Assembly (NCBI RefSeq): GCF_014205255.1
Contig: NZ_JACHNE010000001.1
Span: 8,308,001-8,372,000 of the forward strand
DNA: 64,000 bases
Source of the DNA: Streptomyces caelestis
GTDB lineage: Bacteria; Actinomycetota; Actinomycetes; Streptomycetales; Streptomycetaceae
Direction of reading: 5' to 3'
The position numbers were made by a program, and so were the translations under genes. Below the pieces are notes generated by a model. It was not told the origin of the DNA. It saw only the letters and a program-made list of their open reading frames with translations, and searched no databases. Numbering within the stretch: position 1 is the stretch's first letter; each line of letters begins with the position of its first letter. This document shows positions 25,195-33,840 of the stretch, in pieces.

Positions 25195-25545
25195 CGAGCG
25201 TGCGCGCCGCCTGGTCCAGCGGCAGGAACGTGAGGACGTCGAGGTCGTCACCGCCGACTACGACCTCGTGGACAGCGACGACGAGATCGTCGAGGCGTAC
25301 GCGGCGGCCCTGACACCGCGCACCCGTGTCCTTCGGATCACCCACATGTCCCACGGGACGGGACGGGACGGGACGGGACGTGTCGGGTCGTGCCGGCGAG
25401 GCGGCTGTGCCGGCTGGCGAAGGACAACGGGACGCTCACCGTGGTGGACGCCCAGACCTTCGCGCAGGCGCCGGTGAGCTTCCGTGACCTGGACTGCGAC
25501 TTCTTCATCACCCCACGTCTACATGGGCGAGGGCGAGCTCGACCG
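25195..25545 (+). pseudogene. Broken class V (isopenicillin-N-epimerase-like) aminotransferase fragment
   Basis: Two frames read as consecutive pieces of a class V aminotransferase. The first gives VVTADYDLVDSDDEIVEAYA and ALTPRTRVLRITHMSHGT. The second, after a frame change, gives PARRLCRLAKDNGTLTVVDA and FRDLDCDFFIT, the region before the PLP lysine. The frame change falls in a GGGAC repeat. Both ends are missing. Residual similarity is clear but the gene cannot be functional. Nothing else was seen in 25158-25565. Confidence 0.75.
25353..25380. repeat. ACGGG pentanucleotide microsatellite
   Basis: Five tandem ACGGG units plus ACG lie inside the broken aminotransferase, exactly where its reading frame shifts. 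Five-base unit changes shift the frame, so expansion here is a plausible cause of the break. Confidence 0.85.
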
Positions 25546-25565
25546 CTGTCACGCGTGCCGGGCTG

Positions 25566-26318
25566 TCACGCGCCCAGTCGGCGGCCGCTGATGCCGGACG
25601 CCGTGTCGGCGACCAGGCGGCCCCACTCGGGCAGCCGGTCGGCGTCATAGCGGGAGTCCGGCATGGAGACGGCCACGGAGGCGAGCGGTGTGCCGTTCTC
25701 GTCGAGGACGGGTGCGGCGATCGCGCAGACATCGGGGCGGTACTGGTTGCGGTTGACGGCGTAGCCGTCCGTGCGCACCCGCTTCAGCTCGGCGCGCAGC
25801 TCGGCCGGGTCGACCGTCGTCGCGTCGCTGTAGCGCTCCAGCCTCTGGGCGACCAGTTCGTCCACGTCGGCGGGCGGCAGATGGGCCAGGATCGCGCGCC
25901 CGGTGGCGGTTGCGTGCAGGGGAGAGGTGTCGCCGATCGCGTAGTACGTCCGCACCGCGTGCGCGCAGTCCACCCGGTCGACGACGACCATGCACTGCAA
26001 GGCGTCCGGTACCGACAGGTGAATCGTCTCGTTCAGCGCGTCCCGCAGCCGGATCATGGGCTCCCTCGCCGCCGCGAACAGGCTCGATCCCTGAAGCGCC
26101 GCCGGACGAACGGCGAGCACCCGGGCGCCGATCTCCCAGCGGGTGGTGTCCTGGCGGTTCGCCCGTAGCCATCCCGCCTCGTTCAGGCTGACCAGCGTGC
26201 GCTGCACCGTCGACTTGGGCAGACCGAAGAGCTTCGTCAACTCGCCCACCGTCACCGGCTGGTGGTGGGCGACCGCCTCCAGGATGCGCAGCGACCTGGT
26301 CACGCTCTTCATTTCCAT
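25566..26318 (-). CDS. IclR-family regulator, paralogue 1
   Basis: A 250-residue IclR regulator: HTH with TVGELTKLFGLPKSTVQRTL (about 21-40), effector domain with DTSPLHATATGRAILAHLP and RNQYRPDVCAIAAPVLDENG. It is roughly 85% identical to the next gene over the full length by eye, differing mostly by conservative changes. The ATG at 26318 gives the same MEMKSV start as the paralogue. A copy of the shared operator lies about 90 bases upstream. It probably helps control the catabolic operon at 27.6 kb and its own expression. Confidence 0.93.
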   Translation of the reverse strand: MEMKSVTRSLRILEAVAHHQPVTVGELTKLFGLPKSTVQRTLVSLNEAGWLRANRQDTTRWEIGARVLAVRPAALQGSSLFAAAREPMIRLRDALNETIHLSVPDALQCMVVVDRVDCAHAVRTYYAIGDTSPLHATATGRAILAHLPPADVDELVAQRLERYSDATTVDPAELRAELKRVRTDGYAVNRNQYRPDVCAIAAPVLDENGTPLASVAVSMPDSRYDADRLPEWGRLVADTASGISGRRLGA

Positions 26319-26407
26319 CGGGGCCCCGTCAGTCTTCGTTCGCCGGTCTCGACCTCTTGACTCCCTCCCGGAGCCGCAGGCATGATCGTGCCGGATTCTA
26401 GCATGTC

Positions 26408-26424
26408 GTTCCACAATGCGGCAC
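26408..26424. promoter_or_regulatory. IclR operator, copy 1
   Basis: GTTCCACAATGCGGCAC matches the 27457 site at 16 of 17 bases, with half-site arms GTTCCAC and GYGGCAC around AAT. This is the GTTCCACNNTGTGG type expected for IclR-family proteins. It sits upstream of the minus-strand IclR paralogue 1. Confidence 0.6.
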
Positions 26425-26494
26425 GCGTGCAGGATCCTCCCGCGGTGATGGACGGTGGTGGCGCCCTGACTGCGCCTGCCCCCGCGGGGCGGCC

Positions 26495-26529
26495 CCCTGT
26501 GCCCGGCCGTCCTCCGGCCGGGCACAGGG
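26495..26529. terminator. Perfect 15-bp hairpin between the IclR paralogues
   Basis: The arms 26495-26509 and 26515-26529 pair perfectly around TCCTC. No T-tract follows. It could end transcripts from either side in the space between the two IclR genes. Confidence 0.55.
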
Positions 26530-26553
26530 CGGCGGCTGCCGTCCGAACGTGAG

Positions 26554-26598
26554 AAAAGGGCCGGCCTCCACGCTGATGCGTGAGGGCCGGCCTCTTGT
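26554..26598 (-). terminator. Terminator of IclR paralogue 2
   Basis: Read on the minus strand, GGCCGGCC arms enclose a perfect CACGC-ATCA-GCGTG hairpin, followed by CTTTTCTC. It lies 11 bases after the stop of the paralogue at 26609-27361. Confidence 0.75.
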
Positions 26599-26608
26599 CG
26601 GTGCTCGT

Positions 26609-27361
26609 TCAAACGCCCATGCGGCGCCCCGTGATCTCCGCGGCGGCGTCGGCGACCAGGCGGCCCCACTCGGGTAGCCGGTCCGCGTCGTAGCGCGAGT
26701 CGGGCATGGAGATGGCCACGGTGGCCAGTGGTGTGCCCTCCTCGTCCAGGACGGGTGCGGCGATCGCGCAGACGTCCGGCCGGTACTGGTTGCGGTTGAC
26801 CGCGTATCCGTCGATGCGGATCCGGTCCAGCTCGGCGCGCAGCTCGTCCGAGTCGGTGAGCGTCGTGTCGCTGTAGCGCTCCAGCCCCTGCGCGATGAGC
26901 TCCTCGACGTCCTGCTTCGGCAGGTGGGCCAGGACGGCGCGCCCGGTCGCGGTGGCGTGCAGCGGCGAGGTGTCGCCGACGGTGTGGAACGTCCGGACGG
27001 CGTGACTGCAGTCCACGCGGTCCACCACGACCATGCACTGCAGGGCGTCCGGCACCGACAGGTGGATCGTCTCGTTCACCGCGTCCCTCAAGCGGACCAT
27101 GGGCTCGCGCGCTGCGGCGAACAGGCTGGACCCCTGGAGCGCGGCGGGCCGTACGGCCAGGACACGAGCGCCGATCTCCCAGCGGGTGGTGTCCTTGCGG
27201 TTGGCCCGCAGCCAGCCGGCCTCGGCCAGTGTGACCAGGGTGCGCTGCACGGTCGACTTCGGAAGGCCGAAGAGCTTCGTCAGTTCCCCCACGGTGACCG
27301 GCTGATGCTGGGCGACCGCCTCCAGGATGCGCAGCGACCTGGTGACGCTCTTCATTTCCAT
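26609..27361 (-). CDS. IclR-family regulator, paralogue 2
   Basis: A 250-residue paralogue of the gene at 25566-26318, with the same domain plan and nearly identical recognition helix (LFGLPKSTVQRTLV), so both should bind the same DNA. Differences cluster in the effector domain, for example FHTVGDT against YYAIGDT and the stretch after LAHLP. That suggests a shift in ligand or response rather than in DNA target. It is divergent from the 12-gene operon starting at 27638 and is the obvious local regulator of it. Confidence 0.94.
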   Translation of the reverse strand: MEMKSVTRSLRILEAVAQHQPVTVGELTKLFGLPKSTVQRTLVTLAEAGWLRANRKDTTRWEIGARVLAVRPAALQGSSLFAAAREPMVRLRDAVNETIHLSVPDALQCMVVVDRVDCSHAVRTFHTVGDTSPLHATATGRAVLAHLPKQDVEELIAQGLERYSDTTLTDSDELRAELDRIRIDGYAVNRNQYRPDVCAIAAPVLDEEGTPLATVAISMPDSRYDADRLPEWGRLVADAAAEITGRRMGV

Positions 27362-27405
27362 CCGGTTTCCCCCTGTTAATCCTCAGAATCTCTCGCGGAC
27401 ACCTC

Positions 27406-27434
27406 TTGACTCCCCTGGGAGCCACTGTCATTCT
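27406..27434 (+). promoter_or_regulatory. Putative promoter of the 27.6-40.6 kb operon
   Basis: TTGACT (27406-27411), a 17-base spacer and CATTCT (27429-27434) face the operon, with the IclR palindrome 23 bases further. The same TTGACT occurs at the matching place upstream of IclR paralogue 1 (26357-26362). This is a by-eye match only. Confidence 0.4.
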
Positions 27435-27456
27435 CTGTGCCAGATACTAGCACAGC

Positions 27457-27473
27457 GTTCCACAATGTGGCAC
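27457..27473. promoter_or_regulatory. IclR operator, copy 2
   Basis: GTTCCACAATGTGGCAC contains the perfect palindrome CCACA-A-TGTGG. A second, looser dyad (TGTGC at 27436, GCACA at 27450) lies just upstream. It is in the 276-base gap between the divergent IclR gene and the catabolic operon, so it could control both. The rest of 27474-27637 shows no other feature. Confidence 0.65.
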
Positions 27474-27637
27474 GGCCTCCGGGAGGCCCCGAGGCCGCAG
27501 CCGGAACTCCGAGACAGGGCGCTCACGAGCCGAGGTCCCCCCGAAGGACCCGCCCCCTCCGCCCGAAACCACCTCGAATCGAACAGCCTCACGCAGGGGG
27601 CTCAGCATGCGCCCCGGCGATACGAAAGGAAAGCCCC

Positions 27638-28774
27638 GTGTCAGCTGCCAGGAAGCGAGTCGCCGTCGTCGGCGTGGGAACCATGGGCAGCCAGGCCGCC
27701 TGGCGCCTCGCGGCCCGTGGTGCGGAGGTCGTCGCCTACGACCGCTTCGCCCCCGGCCACGACCGCAGCGCCGCCGGCGGCGAGACCCGCATCTTCCGCA
27801 GCGCGCACTTCGAGGACTCCCGGTACGTCCCGCTCCTCAAGCACGCCGACATCCTGTGGGAGCAGCTCCAGCAGGAGACCGGCCGCGAGCTGCGCCGCCT
27901 GACCGGATGCCTGCTGATGGGGTCCACCGAGCACCAGCAGATGGCCACGGTCCTGGAGTCCATCGCCGAGCACGGCCTCGATCACGAGGTGCTCGACGCC
28001 GAGGCCATGGCCAAGCGCTTCCCGCAGTACCGGCTGGAGGACGGCGACGCGGCCGTGCTCGACCGCCGTGCCGGCTTCATCCGGCCCGAGCTGACCGTCC
28101 AGACCGCGGCCCGGCGCGCCGAGCAACTGGGTGCCCGTATCGAGCGCTACACGCCGGTGCGCGAGATCACCCCGGCCGGCGGCGGGGTGGAGGTACGCAC
28201 CGACGCCGGCAGCGAGCGCTTCGACGCGGTCGTCGTCACCGTCGGCCCCTGGGTGAACGACCTGCTTCCCGACCTGCCGTGGGAGGTGGACATCCGCCGC
28301 CTGATCAGCGCCTGGTACGTCCCCACCACCGACGCCTGGTTCGGTGAGGAGCGCCCCGCGTTCATCCGCACGACCCCCACGCACTGCTACGGACTGCCCT
28401 CCCCGGACGGCGTCTCCGTCAAGCTCGGCCTGTCCCGCGCGTTGCACAAGCCCGCCGGCGACCCCGACGCGCTGGACCGCACCGTCCAGCCGGAGGAGCT
28501 GGACATCTTCACCGAGCAGATCCGCCACCACCTGCCGGATCTGCACCCGGACCCGACCCGCCTGGCCGTCTACATGGAGGGCTACACCGAGAGCAGCCGC
28601 CCGCTGATCGGTCCGCTGCCCGGCGCCGACAACGTCGTCCTGCTCGCGGGCTTCTCCGGCCACGGCTTCAAACTCTCACCCGCCTTCGGGGACATCGCCG
28701 CCGACCTCGCCCTGGAAGGCCGCACCTCCCAGCCGATCGACTTCATCAGCACGCTCGGCCGCACCACCGCCTGA
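27638..28774 (+). CDS. FAD-dependent amine/amino-acid oxidase, monomeric sarcosine oxidase (SolA) family
   Basis: A 378-residue flavoenzyme with the FAD dinucleotide fold at the start (VAVVGVGTMGSQAAWRLAAR), the FRSAH region typical of MSOX/SolA, and C-terminal Gly-rich flavin contacts (GFSGHGFKLSPAFG). Members oxidise N-methyl amino acids or cyclic imino acids, releasing hydrogen peroxide. The GTG start is chosen because GAAAGGAAAG precedes it and the Rossmann strand begins eight residues on. It is the first gene of the operon. The covalent-flavin cysteine expected near the C-terminus is not obvious, so the exact reaction is open. Confidence 0.83.
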   Translation: MSAARKRVAVVGVGTMGSQAAWRLAARGAEVVAYDRFAPGHDRSAAGGETRIFRSAHFEDSRYVPLLKHADILWEQLQQETGRELRRLTGCLLMGSTEHQQMATVLESIAEHGLDHEVLDAEAMAKRFPQYRLEDGDAAVLDRRAGFIRPELTVQTAARRAEQLGARIERYTPVREITPAGGGVEVRTDAGSERFDAVVVTVGPWVNDLLPDLPWEVDIRRLISAWYVPTTDAWFGEERPAFIRTTPTHCYGLPSPDGVSVKLGLSRALHKPAGDPDALDRTVQPEELDIFTEQIRHHLPDLHPDPTRLAVYMEGYTESSRPLIGPLPGADNVVLLAGFSGHGFKLSPAFGDIAADLALEGRTSQPIDFISTLGRTTA

Positions 28775-28786
28775 ATGAGGAACGAC

Positions 28787-29758
28787 ATGACACTCACCGT
28801 AGGCCCGCTGCGGGCCGAGCCGGGCCGCAAGACCCGCGGGGTGCTCCCCGTGGACCTCGGACCCACGACCGTCGAGATCCCCCTCGTCCTGGTCAACGGC
28901 TCCCGCCCCGGACCCCGGGTCGTCATCACCGGCGGCGTCCACGGCGGCGAGTTCGTCGGCATCGACGCGGCCACCCGCCTGGCCGGGTTCCTGGAGCCGG
29001 ACGACGTCACCGGCCAGGTGCTGATCTGCCCCGTGGCCAACCCGCCGGCCGTGTACGACGGCCGCCTGGGCAAGTCCCCGCTGGACGACGTCAACATCAA
29101 CCGCGTCTTCCCCGGCGACCCCGCCGCAGGGCCCACCGAGCGGCTGGCGGCCTGGCTGTTCGAGCACGTCATCTCCGGTGCCGACGCCTACGCGGACCTG
29201 CACAGCGGCGGTATCGACGAGACCCTGCTCGACTTCGTCGGCTACCGTCTGACCTCCGACGCGGAACTGGACGCCAGGACGCGGGCCATGGCCCACGCCG
29301 TCGGCTACGAACGAGTCCTGTTCGGCCGCAACGCCGAAGGCGGCAACAGCCACGCCGCGGCCGCCCGGCAGGGCATCCCCGCCCTCCTCATCGAGACCGG
29401 TCAGCTCGGCGAACGCGACCCCGCCCAGGCACGGGCCCTGCTCGACGGCCTGTACCGGCTGCTGCACCACCTCGGTGTCGTCGAGGCGCCGCAGCACGTC
29501 GCACCGGTGACCGCGCCGCCGCGCGACTGGGTCTGGACCGGCTCCGTCGTCTCACCGGCCACCGGCCTGTGGTACCCGGACGCCGCGACCGGCGACGAGG
29601 TGACCGCGGGTCAGCCCGTCGGCCGCGTCATCGACCCGGCCGACGGCAGCGAACACAAGGTCACCGCCACCGCCACCGGACAGATCCTCTACGGCATGAA
29701 CGGGCTCACCGTCGCCCCCGGCGCCGAACTCGCCGCCATCGCGGTGCCGCACGACTGA
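28787..29758 (+). CDS. Succinylglutamate desuccinylase/aspartoacylase (AstE/AspA) family deacylase A
   Basis: A zinc carboxypeptidase-fold hydrolase. GGVHGGEFVG holds the His and Glu zinc ligands, DLHSGG the second His, and the C-terminal part is a beta-barrel-like tail (GDEVTAGQPVGRVIDPADG). Relatives remove acyl groups from N-acyl amino acids, for example N-acetyl-diaminobutyrate in ectoine breakdown. The ATG at 28787 follows GAGGAA; an earlier ATG at 28775 touches the previous stop. A second, diverged family member lies four genes on, across the transporter and aminotransferase. Confidence 0.85.
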   Translation: MTLTVGPLRAEPGRKTRGVLPVDLGPTTVEIPLVLVNGSRPGPRVVITGGVHGGEFVGIDAATRLAGFLEPDDVTGQVLICPVANPPAVYDGRLGKSPLDDVNINRVFPGDPAAGPTERLAAWLFEHVISGADAYADLHSGGIDETLLDFVGYRLTSDAELDARTRAMAHAVGYERVLFGRNAEGGNSHAAAARQGIPALLIETGQLGERDPAQARALLDGLYRLLHHLGVVEAPQHVAPVTAPPRDWVWTGSVVSPATGLWYPDAATGDEVTAGQPVGRVIDPADGSEHKVTATATGQILYGMNGLTVAPGAELAAIAVPHD

Positions 29759-29841
29759 CCGGCACCGCCCACAGACCCGCCCCCCGAACCACCACTCACC
29801 TCGAACAGCTGGTCCCCACGCGCCATTTCAGGAGATTTGTC

Positions 29842-30945
29842 ATGAGTGATCCCGTGATCGGCCGCAGAGCGCTCCTGCGCGGAGCAGGCGGCCTCGCCGC
29901 CCTCGCCGCCGTGCCCTCCCTCGCTGCCTGCGGCACCGGCACCAGCCGGGCCTCGTCCGGCAGCGCCAAGGGCGGCGGCAAGTCGGTGGTCGTCCGCGAC
30001 AGCGGAGGCACCTTCGGGGAGGCCCTCCAGAAGGCGGTCTACACGCCGTTCACCCAGGAGACCGGCATCACCGTCCAGGTGGTCAACCTCCAGGGCACCC
30101 AGATGCTGGCCCAGATCAAGCAGGGCCGCCCCCAGTTCGACCTCATCAACAACTCGATGATGGACCACATCAAGTTCGCGGCCCAGGACGCACTGGAGCG
30201 GCTGGACACCGACCGGATCAAGAGCCTCAAGAGCGCCAAGATCCCTCAGAACCAGATCACCGACCATGCCGTCGGCAACAGCTTCTACGGCCAGTGCATG
30301 GCGTACCGCACCGACGCCTTCGGCGGCCGCAAGCCGGAGTCATGGGCGGACTTCTGGGACACCAAGGCGTTCAAGGGCAGCCGCTCGATGTGCAACCCGG
30401 ACGCCGACCTGCCCGAGCTGGAGTTCGCACTGCTGGCCGACGGCGTCCCCATGGACAAGCTGTACCCGCTCGACCTGGACCGCGCCTTCAAGGTGCTGAC
30501 CCGGCTCCGGTCCGACATCAAGAAGTTCTGGGACAGCGGCCCGCTCCCCGGCGTGCTCCTCAGCCGCCAGGAAGTGACGATGTCCACCGTCTGGGACGGC
30601 CGGATCGCCGACCTGCAGAAGCAGGGCGTCCCCGTCGCACGGCAGCTCAACGGCATGCGCCGCCAGTTCCAGGGCTACGGCATCGCCAAGGGCGCGGCCC
30701 ATGTGGACGCCGCCTACCAGCTCATGGACTACTCGCTGCGTCCCGAGGTCCAGGCCCGCCTGGCGAAGACCTTCCCGTCGAACCCGTCTTCCCCGGTGGC
30801 CTACGAGAAGCTCACCAAGGAGGAGCGCAACACTCTCGCCGGTGCGCCGCAGTACTACGACAAGGGCTTCGACGCGGACATCAACTGGTGGATCAAGAAC
30901 GAAGCGACCGTCACCAAGCGCTGGTTGGAGTGGGCTCGTGGCTGA
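29842..30945 (+). CDS. ABC transporter substrate-binding lipoprotein, spermidine/putrescine (PotD) type
   Basis: A 367-residue extracellular solute-binding protein. The signal peptide has twin arginines (Arg8-Arg9), a hydrophobic stretch and a lipobox ending at Cys30 (SLAAC), so it is exported, possibly by Tat, and lipid-anchored. The body fits family 1/PotD proteins (VVVRDSGGTFGEALQKAVY, WADFWDTKAFKGSR). GGAGAT precedes the ATG at 29842. It is followed directly by its ATPase with an 8-base overlap. The ligand is probably a cationic amine or acylated amine, inferred from the operon only. Confidence 0.87.
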   Translation: MSDPVIGRRALLRGAGGLAALAAVPSLAACGTGTSRASSGSAKGGGKSVVVRDSGGTFGEALQKAVYTPFTQETGITVQVVNLQGTQMLAQIKQGRPQFDLINNSMMDHIKFAAQDALERLDTDRIKSLKSAKIPQNQITDHAVGNSFYGQCMAYRTDAFGGRKPESWADFWDTKAFKGSRSMCNPDADLPELEFALLADGVPMDKLYPLDLDRAFKVLTRLRSDIKKFWDSGPLPGVLLSRQEVTMSTVWDGRIADLQKQGVPVARQLNGMRRQFQGYGIAKGAAHVDAAYQLMDYSLRPEVQARLAKTFPSNPSSPVAYEKLTKEERNTLAGAPQYYDKGFDADINWWIKNEATVTKRWLEWARG

Positions 30946-32077
30946 ATTCGGTGTAGTCACACCGTCCGTCGAGGTGGCCGGTGGCAAGCTGCCCACCGCG
31001 ACCGGCAAACCGCTGTCGGTGGTGGCCCTGCGCAAGACGTACGGGGACGTCGTCGCCGTCGACGAGGCGTCCATGGAGATCGCGGCGGGGGAGTTCGTCA
31101 CCTTCCTCGGGGCCTCGGGGTCGGGCAAGACCACGACGCTGATGATGATCGCGGGCTTCTGCGAACCCGACTCCGGCACCATCACCGTCGGGGACCGCGA
31201 CGTCACCCGGCTCGCTCCGCAGAAGCGCAACCTCGGCTTCGTCTTCCAGCAGTACCTGCTCTTCCCGCACATGACGGTGAGCGAGAACGTCGCCTTCCCG
31301 CTCACCCTGCGCGGGGTGCCGAAGGACGAGATCCGCCGCCGGGTGGGGGAGACCCTGGAGATCGCGGGCCTGTCCGGGTTCGGCGGTCGTCGTCCCCGGG
31401 AGCTGTCCGGTGGCCAGCAGCAGCGTGTCGCCCTGTGCCGGGCGCTGGTCTACCGCCCGCCGGTGATTCTCATGGACGAGCCGCTGGGCGCCCTGGACAA
31501 GAAGCTCCGCGACCAACTGCAGATCGAGATCAAGGCGATCCAGCAGGAACTCGGCCTGACCGTCATCTATGTGACACATGATCAGGAGGAGGCGCTGGTC
31601 TTGTCGGACCGCATCGCGGTGATGCGCAACGGCCTGATCGAGCAGTTCGACACGCCGCGGGAGCTGTTCGAGCGCCCGAGAACCCCGTTCGTGGCGGACT
31701 TCCTCGGCGCGGCCAACTTCCTGCCCGGCCGCGTGCTGCAGAACACCGACGAGCACACCGTGGTCCGCCTCGATGCGTCCGGCGGCCTGCTGAAGGCACG
31801 ACGCCACGAGCTGGCCTCCGGTACCCCGGTCGAGGTCGCCGTGCAGCCGGGCCGGCTGCGGGCCTGCGCCCCGGACGACGGTTTCTGTACCGGCACGGTC
31901 GAGACCGCCACGTATGTGGGCACGCTGGTACGCGCCGGCGTGCGGATCGACGGCGGTGACGCGCCGCTGCTGCGCCTGGAAGTACCGGCCGGCCGCGGCC
32001 CCGTCACCGGCGAGCGGGTCGGCATCACCGTCGACCCCGACGACGTCAACCTCTTCCCCGTCGAACAGGGCGGGTGA
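30938..32077 (+). CDS. ABC transporter ATP-binding protein, PotA type
   Basis: The ATPase of the importer. Walker A GASGSGKTTT, Q-loop FQQYLLFP, signature LSGGQQQR, Walker B ILMDEPLGALD and the switch VTHDQEEA are intact. A C-terminal TOBE domain (about 290-375) is present, as in PotA. I chose the GTG at 30938 because it overlaps the binding-protein stop and gives 379 residues. Confidence 0.93.
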   Translation: MAEFGVVTPSVEVAGGKLPTATGKPLSVVALRKTYGDVVAVDEASMEIAAGEFVTFLGASGSGKTTTLMMIAGFCEPDSGTITVGDRDVTRLAPQKRNLGFVFQQYLLFPHMTVSENVAFPLTLRGVPKDEIRRRVGETLEIAGLSGFGGRRPRELSGGQQQRVALCRALVYRPPVILMDEPLGALDKKLRDQLQIEIKAIQQELGLTVIYVTHDQEEALVLSDRIAVMRNGLIEQFDTPRELFERPRTPFVADFLGAANFLPGRVLQNTDEHTVVRLDASGGLLKARRHELASGTPVEVAVQPGRLRACAPDDGFCTGTVETATYVGTLVRAGVRIDGGDAPLLRLEVPAGRGPVTGERVGITVDPDDVNLFPVEQGG

Positions 32078-32080
32078 GCC

Positions 32081-32977
32081 ATGGCCGCCACCCTGACCGC
32101 CACCGCCCCCACCCCAGCCCGCTCGCGCAAGCTGCTGGCCTCCCGCAGAACGAGGGTCGGCATCCTCTACGCACTGCCGGTCGTCGTCTATCTGCTGGTG
32201 CTGTTCGTCTACCCGATCTTCAGCACGCTGTTCCTCAGCCTGAAGAACACCGACGGATCGCTGACGCTGCACTGGTACGCCGACGCGCTGACCGGCATCA
32301 ACCTCTCGGTGCTGTTCACCACGCTGCGGATCTCCGCGGAGACGGCGCTGTTCAGCCTGCTCTTCGGGTTCATCCTGGCCAACGCGATCTCCCGGCTCAA
32401 GCCCCTGTGGGCCGGCGTGGCCATGCTGATCGTGGTCGTGCCGCACTTCATCAGCGCCCTGGTGCGCACCTACGGCTGGATCATCCTGCTCGGTGACAAG
32501 GGCCTGGTGAACGAGACCCTGGGGTGGGTGCCAGGAGCGCCCTTCCAGCTGCTCTACAACGAGATCGGCGTGGTCATCGGCACCACCTCGGTGATGCTGC
32601 CGTACACCGTGCTGCTGCTGTACGGAGTGATGCGCGGCGTGGACCGCCGCCTGCTGGCGGCGGCGGCGAGCATGGGCGCCGGGCGCGTGACCATTTTCCG
32701 CCGGGTCTACCTGCCGCTGGTCGCCCCTGGCCTGGCCAGTGCCGGACTGCTCAGCTTCATCCTGTCCCTGGGCTACTACATCACCCCCGCCCTGATGGGT
32801 GGCCCCAACCAGACGATGATCGCCTCCCTCATCAACCAGCAAGTGATGAAACAGAACCAGTGGAACGGCGCGGCGGCTGAGGGTGTCATCCTGCTGCTGC
32901 TCACCTTCGCCGGACTGCTGCTGGTCAGGCTCATCACCTCGCTCGGCGCCAGCCGGAAGAAGAGGAGCGCGTCATGA
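32081..32977 (+). CDS. ABC transporter permease, PotB type
   Basis: A 298-residue permease with six predicted membrane helices. The first is YALPVVVYLLVLFVYPIF, and the cytoplasmic coupling loop is EAA-like (AAAASMGAGRVTIFRRVYLP). It starts three bases after the ATPase stop and ends overlapping the second permease. Its partner is the PotC-type gene that follows. Confidence 0.92.
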   Translation: MAATLTATAPTPARSRKLLASRRTRVGILYALPVVVYLLVLFVYPIFSTLFLSLKNTDGSLTLHWYADALTGINLSVLFTTLRISAETALFSLLFGFILANAISRLKPLWAGVAMLIVVVPHFISALVRTYGWIILLGDKGLVNETLGWVPGAPFQLLYNEIGVVIGTTSVMLPYTVLLLYGVMRGVDRRLLAAAASMGAGRVTIFRRVYLPLVAPGLASAGLLSFILSLGYYITPALMGGPNQTMIASLINQQVMKQNQWNGAAAEGVILLLLTFAGLLLVRLITSLGASRKKRSAS

Positions 32978-33840
32978 TGGAACTGCGCAGAACCCTCGCC
33001 GGGCGGATCGCCCTGACCGCGGTCGCCACCGTCATCCTGCTGTTCCTGGCCCTGCCGATCATCGTCATCCTCGTCACCTCCTTCAGCGACAACGCCTTCG
33101 CGGCGTTCCCGCCCAACGCCTGGACGCTGCACTGGTACACGTCGCTGTTCGCCGACGGCAGCAAGTGGCCGGCCGCACTGTCGCTGAGCGCACTGGTGGC
33201 CTGCCTGAGCACCGTGTTCTCACTGATCATCGGCGTGACCGCGGCGACCGCCCTGACCCGCAGCGAACTGCCGCTTCGCTCCGCGGTCTACGCCCTGGTC
33301 CTCGGACCGCTGCTCATCCCGCAGATCGTCACCGCCCTGGGCCTGTTCCTGCTCTTCGAACCGGCCTCGATGCTGGGCAGTCCGCTCGCGATCGCCCTCG
33401 GGCACACCGTGCTGGCCTCGCCGATCGCGGTGCTGATCCTGGTGGCGACCCTGCGCGGGATCGACGAGCGGCTGGAGGACGCCGCCGCCAGCATGGGCGC
33501 CGGCCGGCTGACCATCGCCCGGCGGATCACCTTCCCCCTCGCCGCCCCCGGCATGATCGCCGCGGCGATCTTCTCCTTCATCACCAGCTTCGACGAGTTC
33601 TACATCTCGCAGTTCCTGTCCTCGGTCGACACCGTCACGCTGCCGGTGCAGATCTACAACTCCCTGACCTTCGACATCGACCCCAGTGTGACCGCGATCA
33701 GCGCGATTCTGATCGCCTTCGCGATCCTCGCCCTCGTCCTGGTGGCGCTGGTGCGCTGGCTCGGCTCGGGACGGCAGGACTCCCCACTGTCGGTCGAGAA
33801 CACGGCAGGGATCGCAGCCCCCGGAGGTGAGGCCGTATGA
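32974..33840 (+). CDS. ABC transporter permease, PotC type
   Basis: A 288-residue permease with six predicted helices and the coupling loop DAAASMGAGRLTIARRITFP, nearly the same as in the PotB-type partner. The ATG overlaps the previous stop (ATGATG), and the end overlaps the aminotransferase by ATGA. Completes a PotABCD-like set; the two permeases form the channel. Confidence 0.92.
   Translation: MMELRRTLAGRIALTAVATVILLFLALPIIVILVTSFSDNAFAAFPPNAWTLHWYTSLFADGSKWPAALSLSALVACLSTVFSLIIGVTAATALTRSELPLRSAVYALVLGPLLIPQIVTALGLFLLFEPASMLGSPLAIALGHTVLASPIAVLILVATLRGIDERLEDAAASMGAGRLTIARRITFPLAAPGMIAAAIFSFITSFDEFYISQFLSSVDTVTLPVQIYNSLTFDIDPSVTAISAILIAFAILALVLVALVRWLGSGRQDSPLSVENTAGIAAPGGEAV

Noticed and set aside
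25353..25380. CRISPR-like repeat
   Set aside because: Units are only five bases, contiguous and without spacers; it is a microsatellite.
25566..27431. A single 621-codon fusion of the two IclR genes
   Set aside because: The middle part crosses two terminators and reads the second gene out of frame; each IclR gene has its own start and stop.
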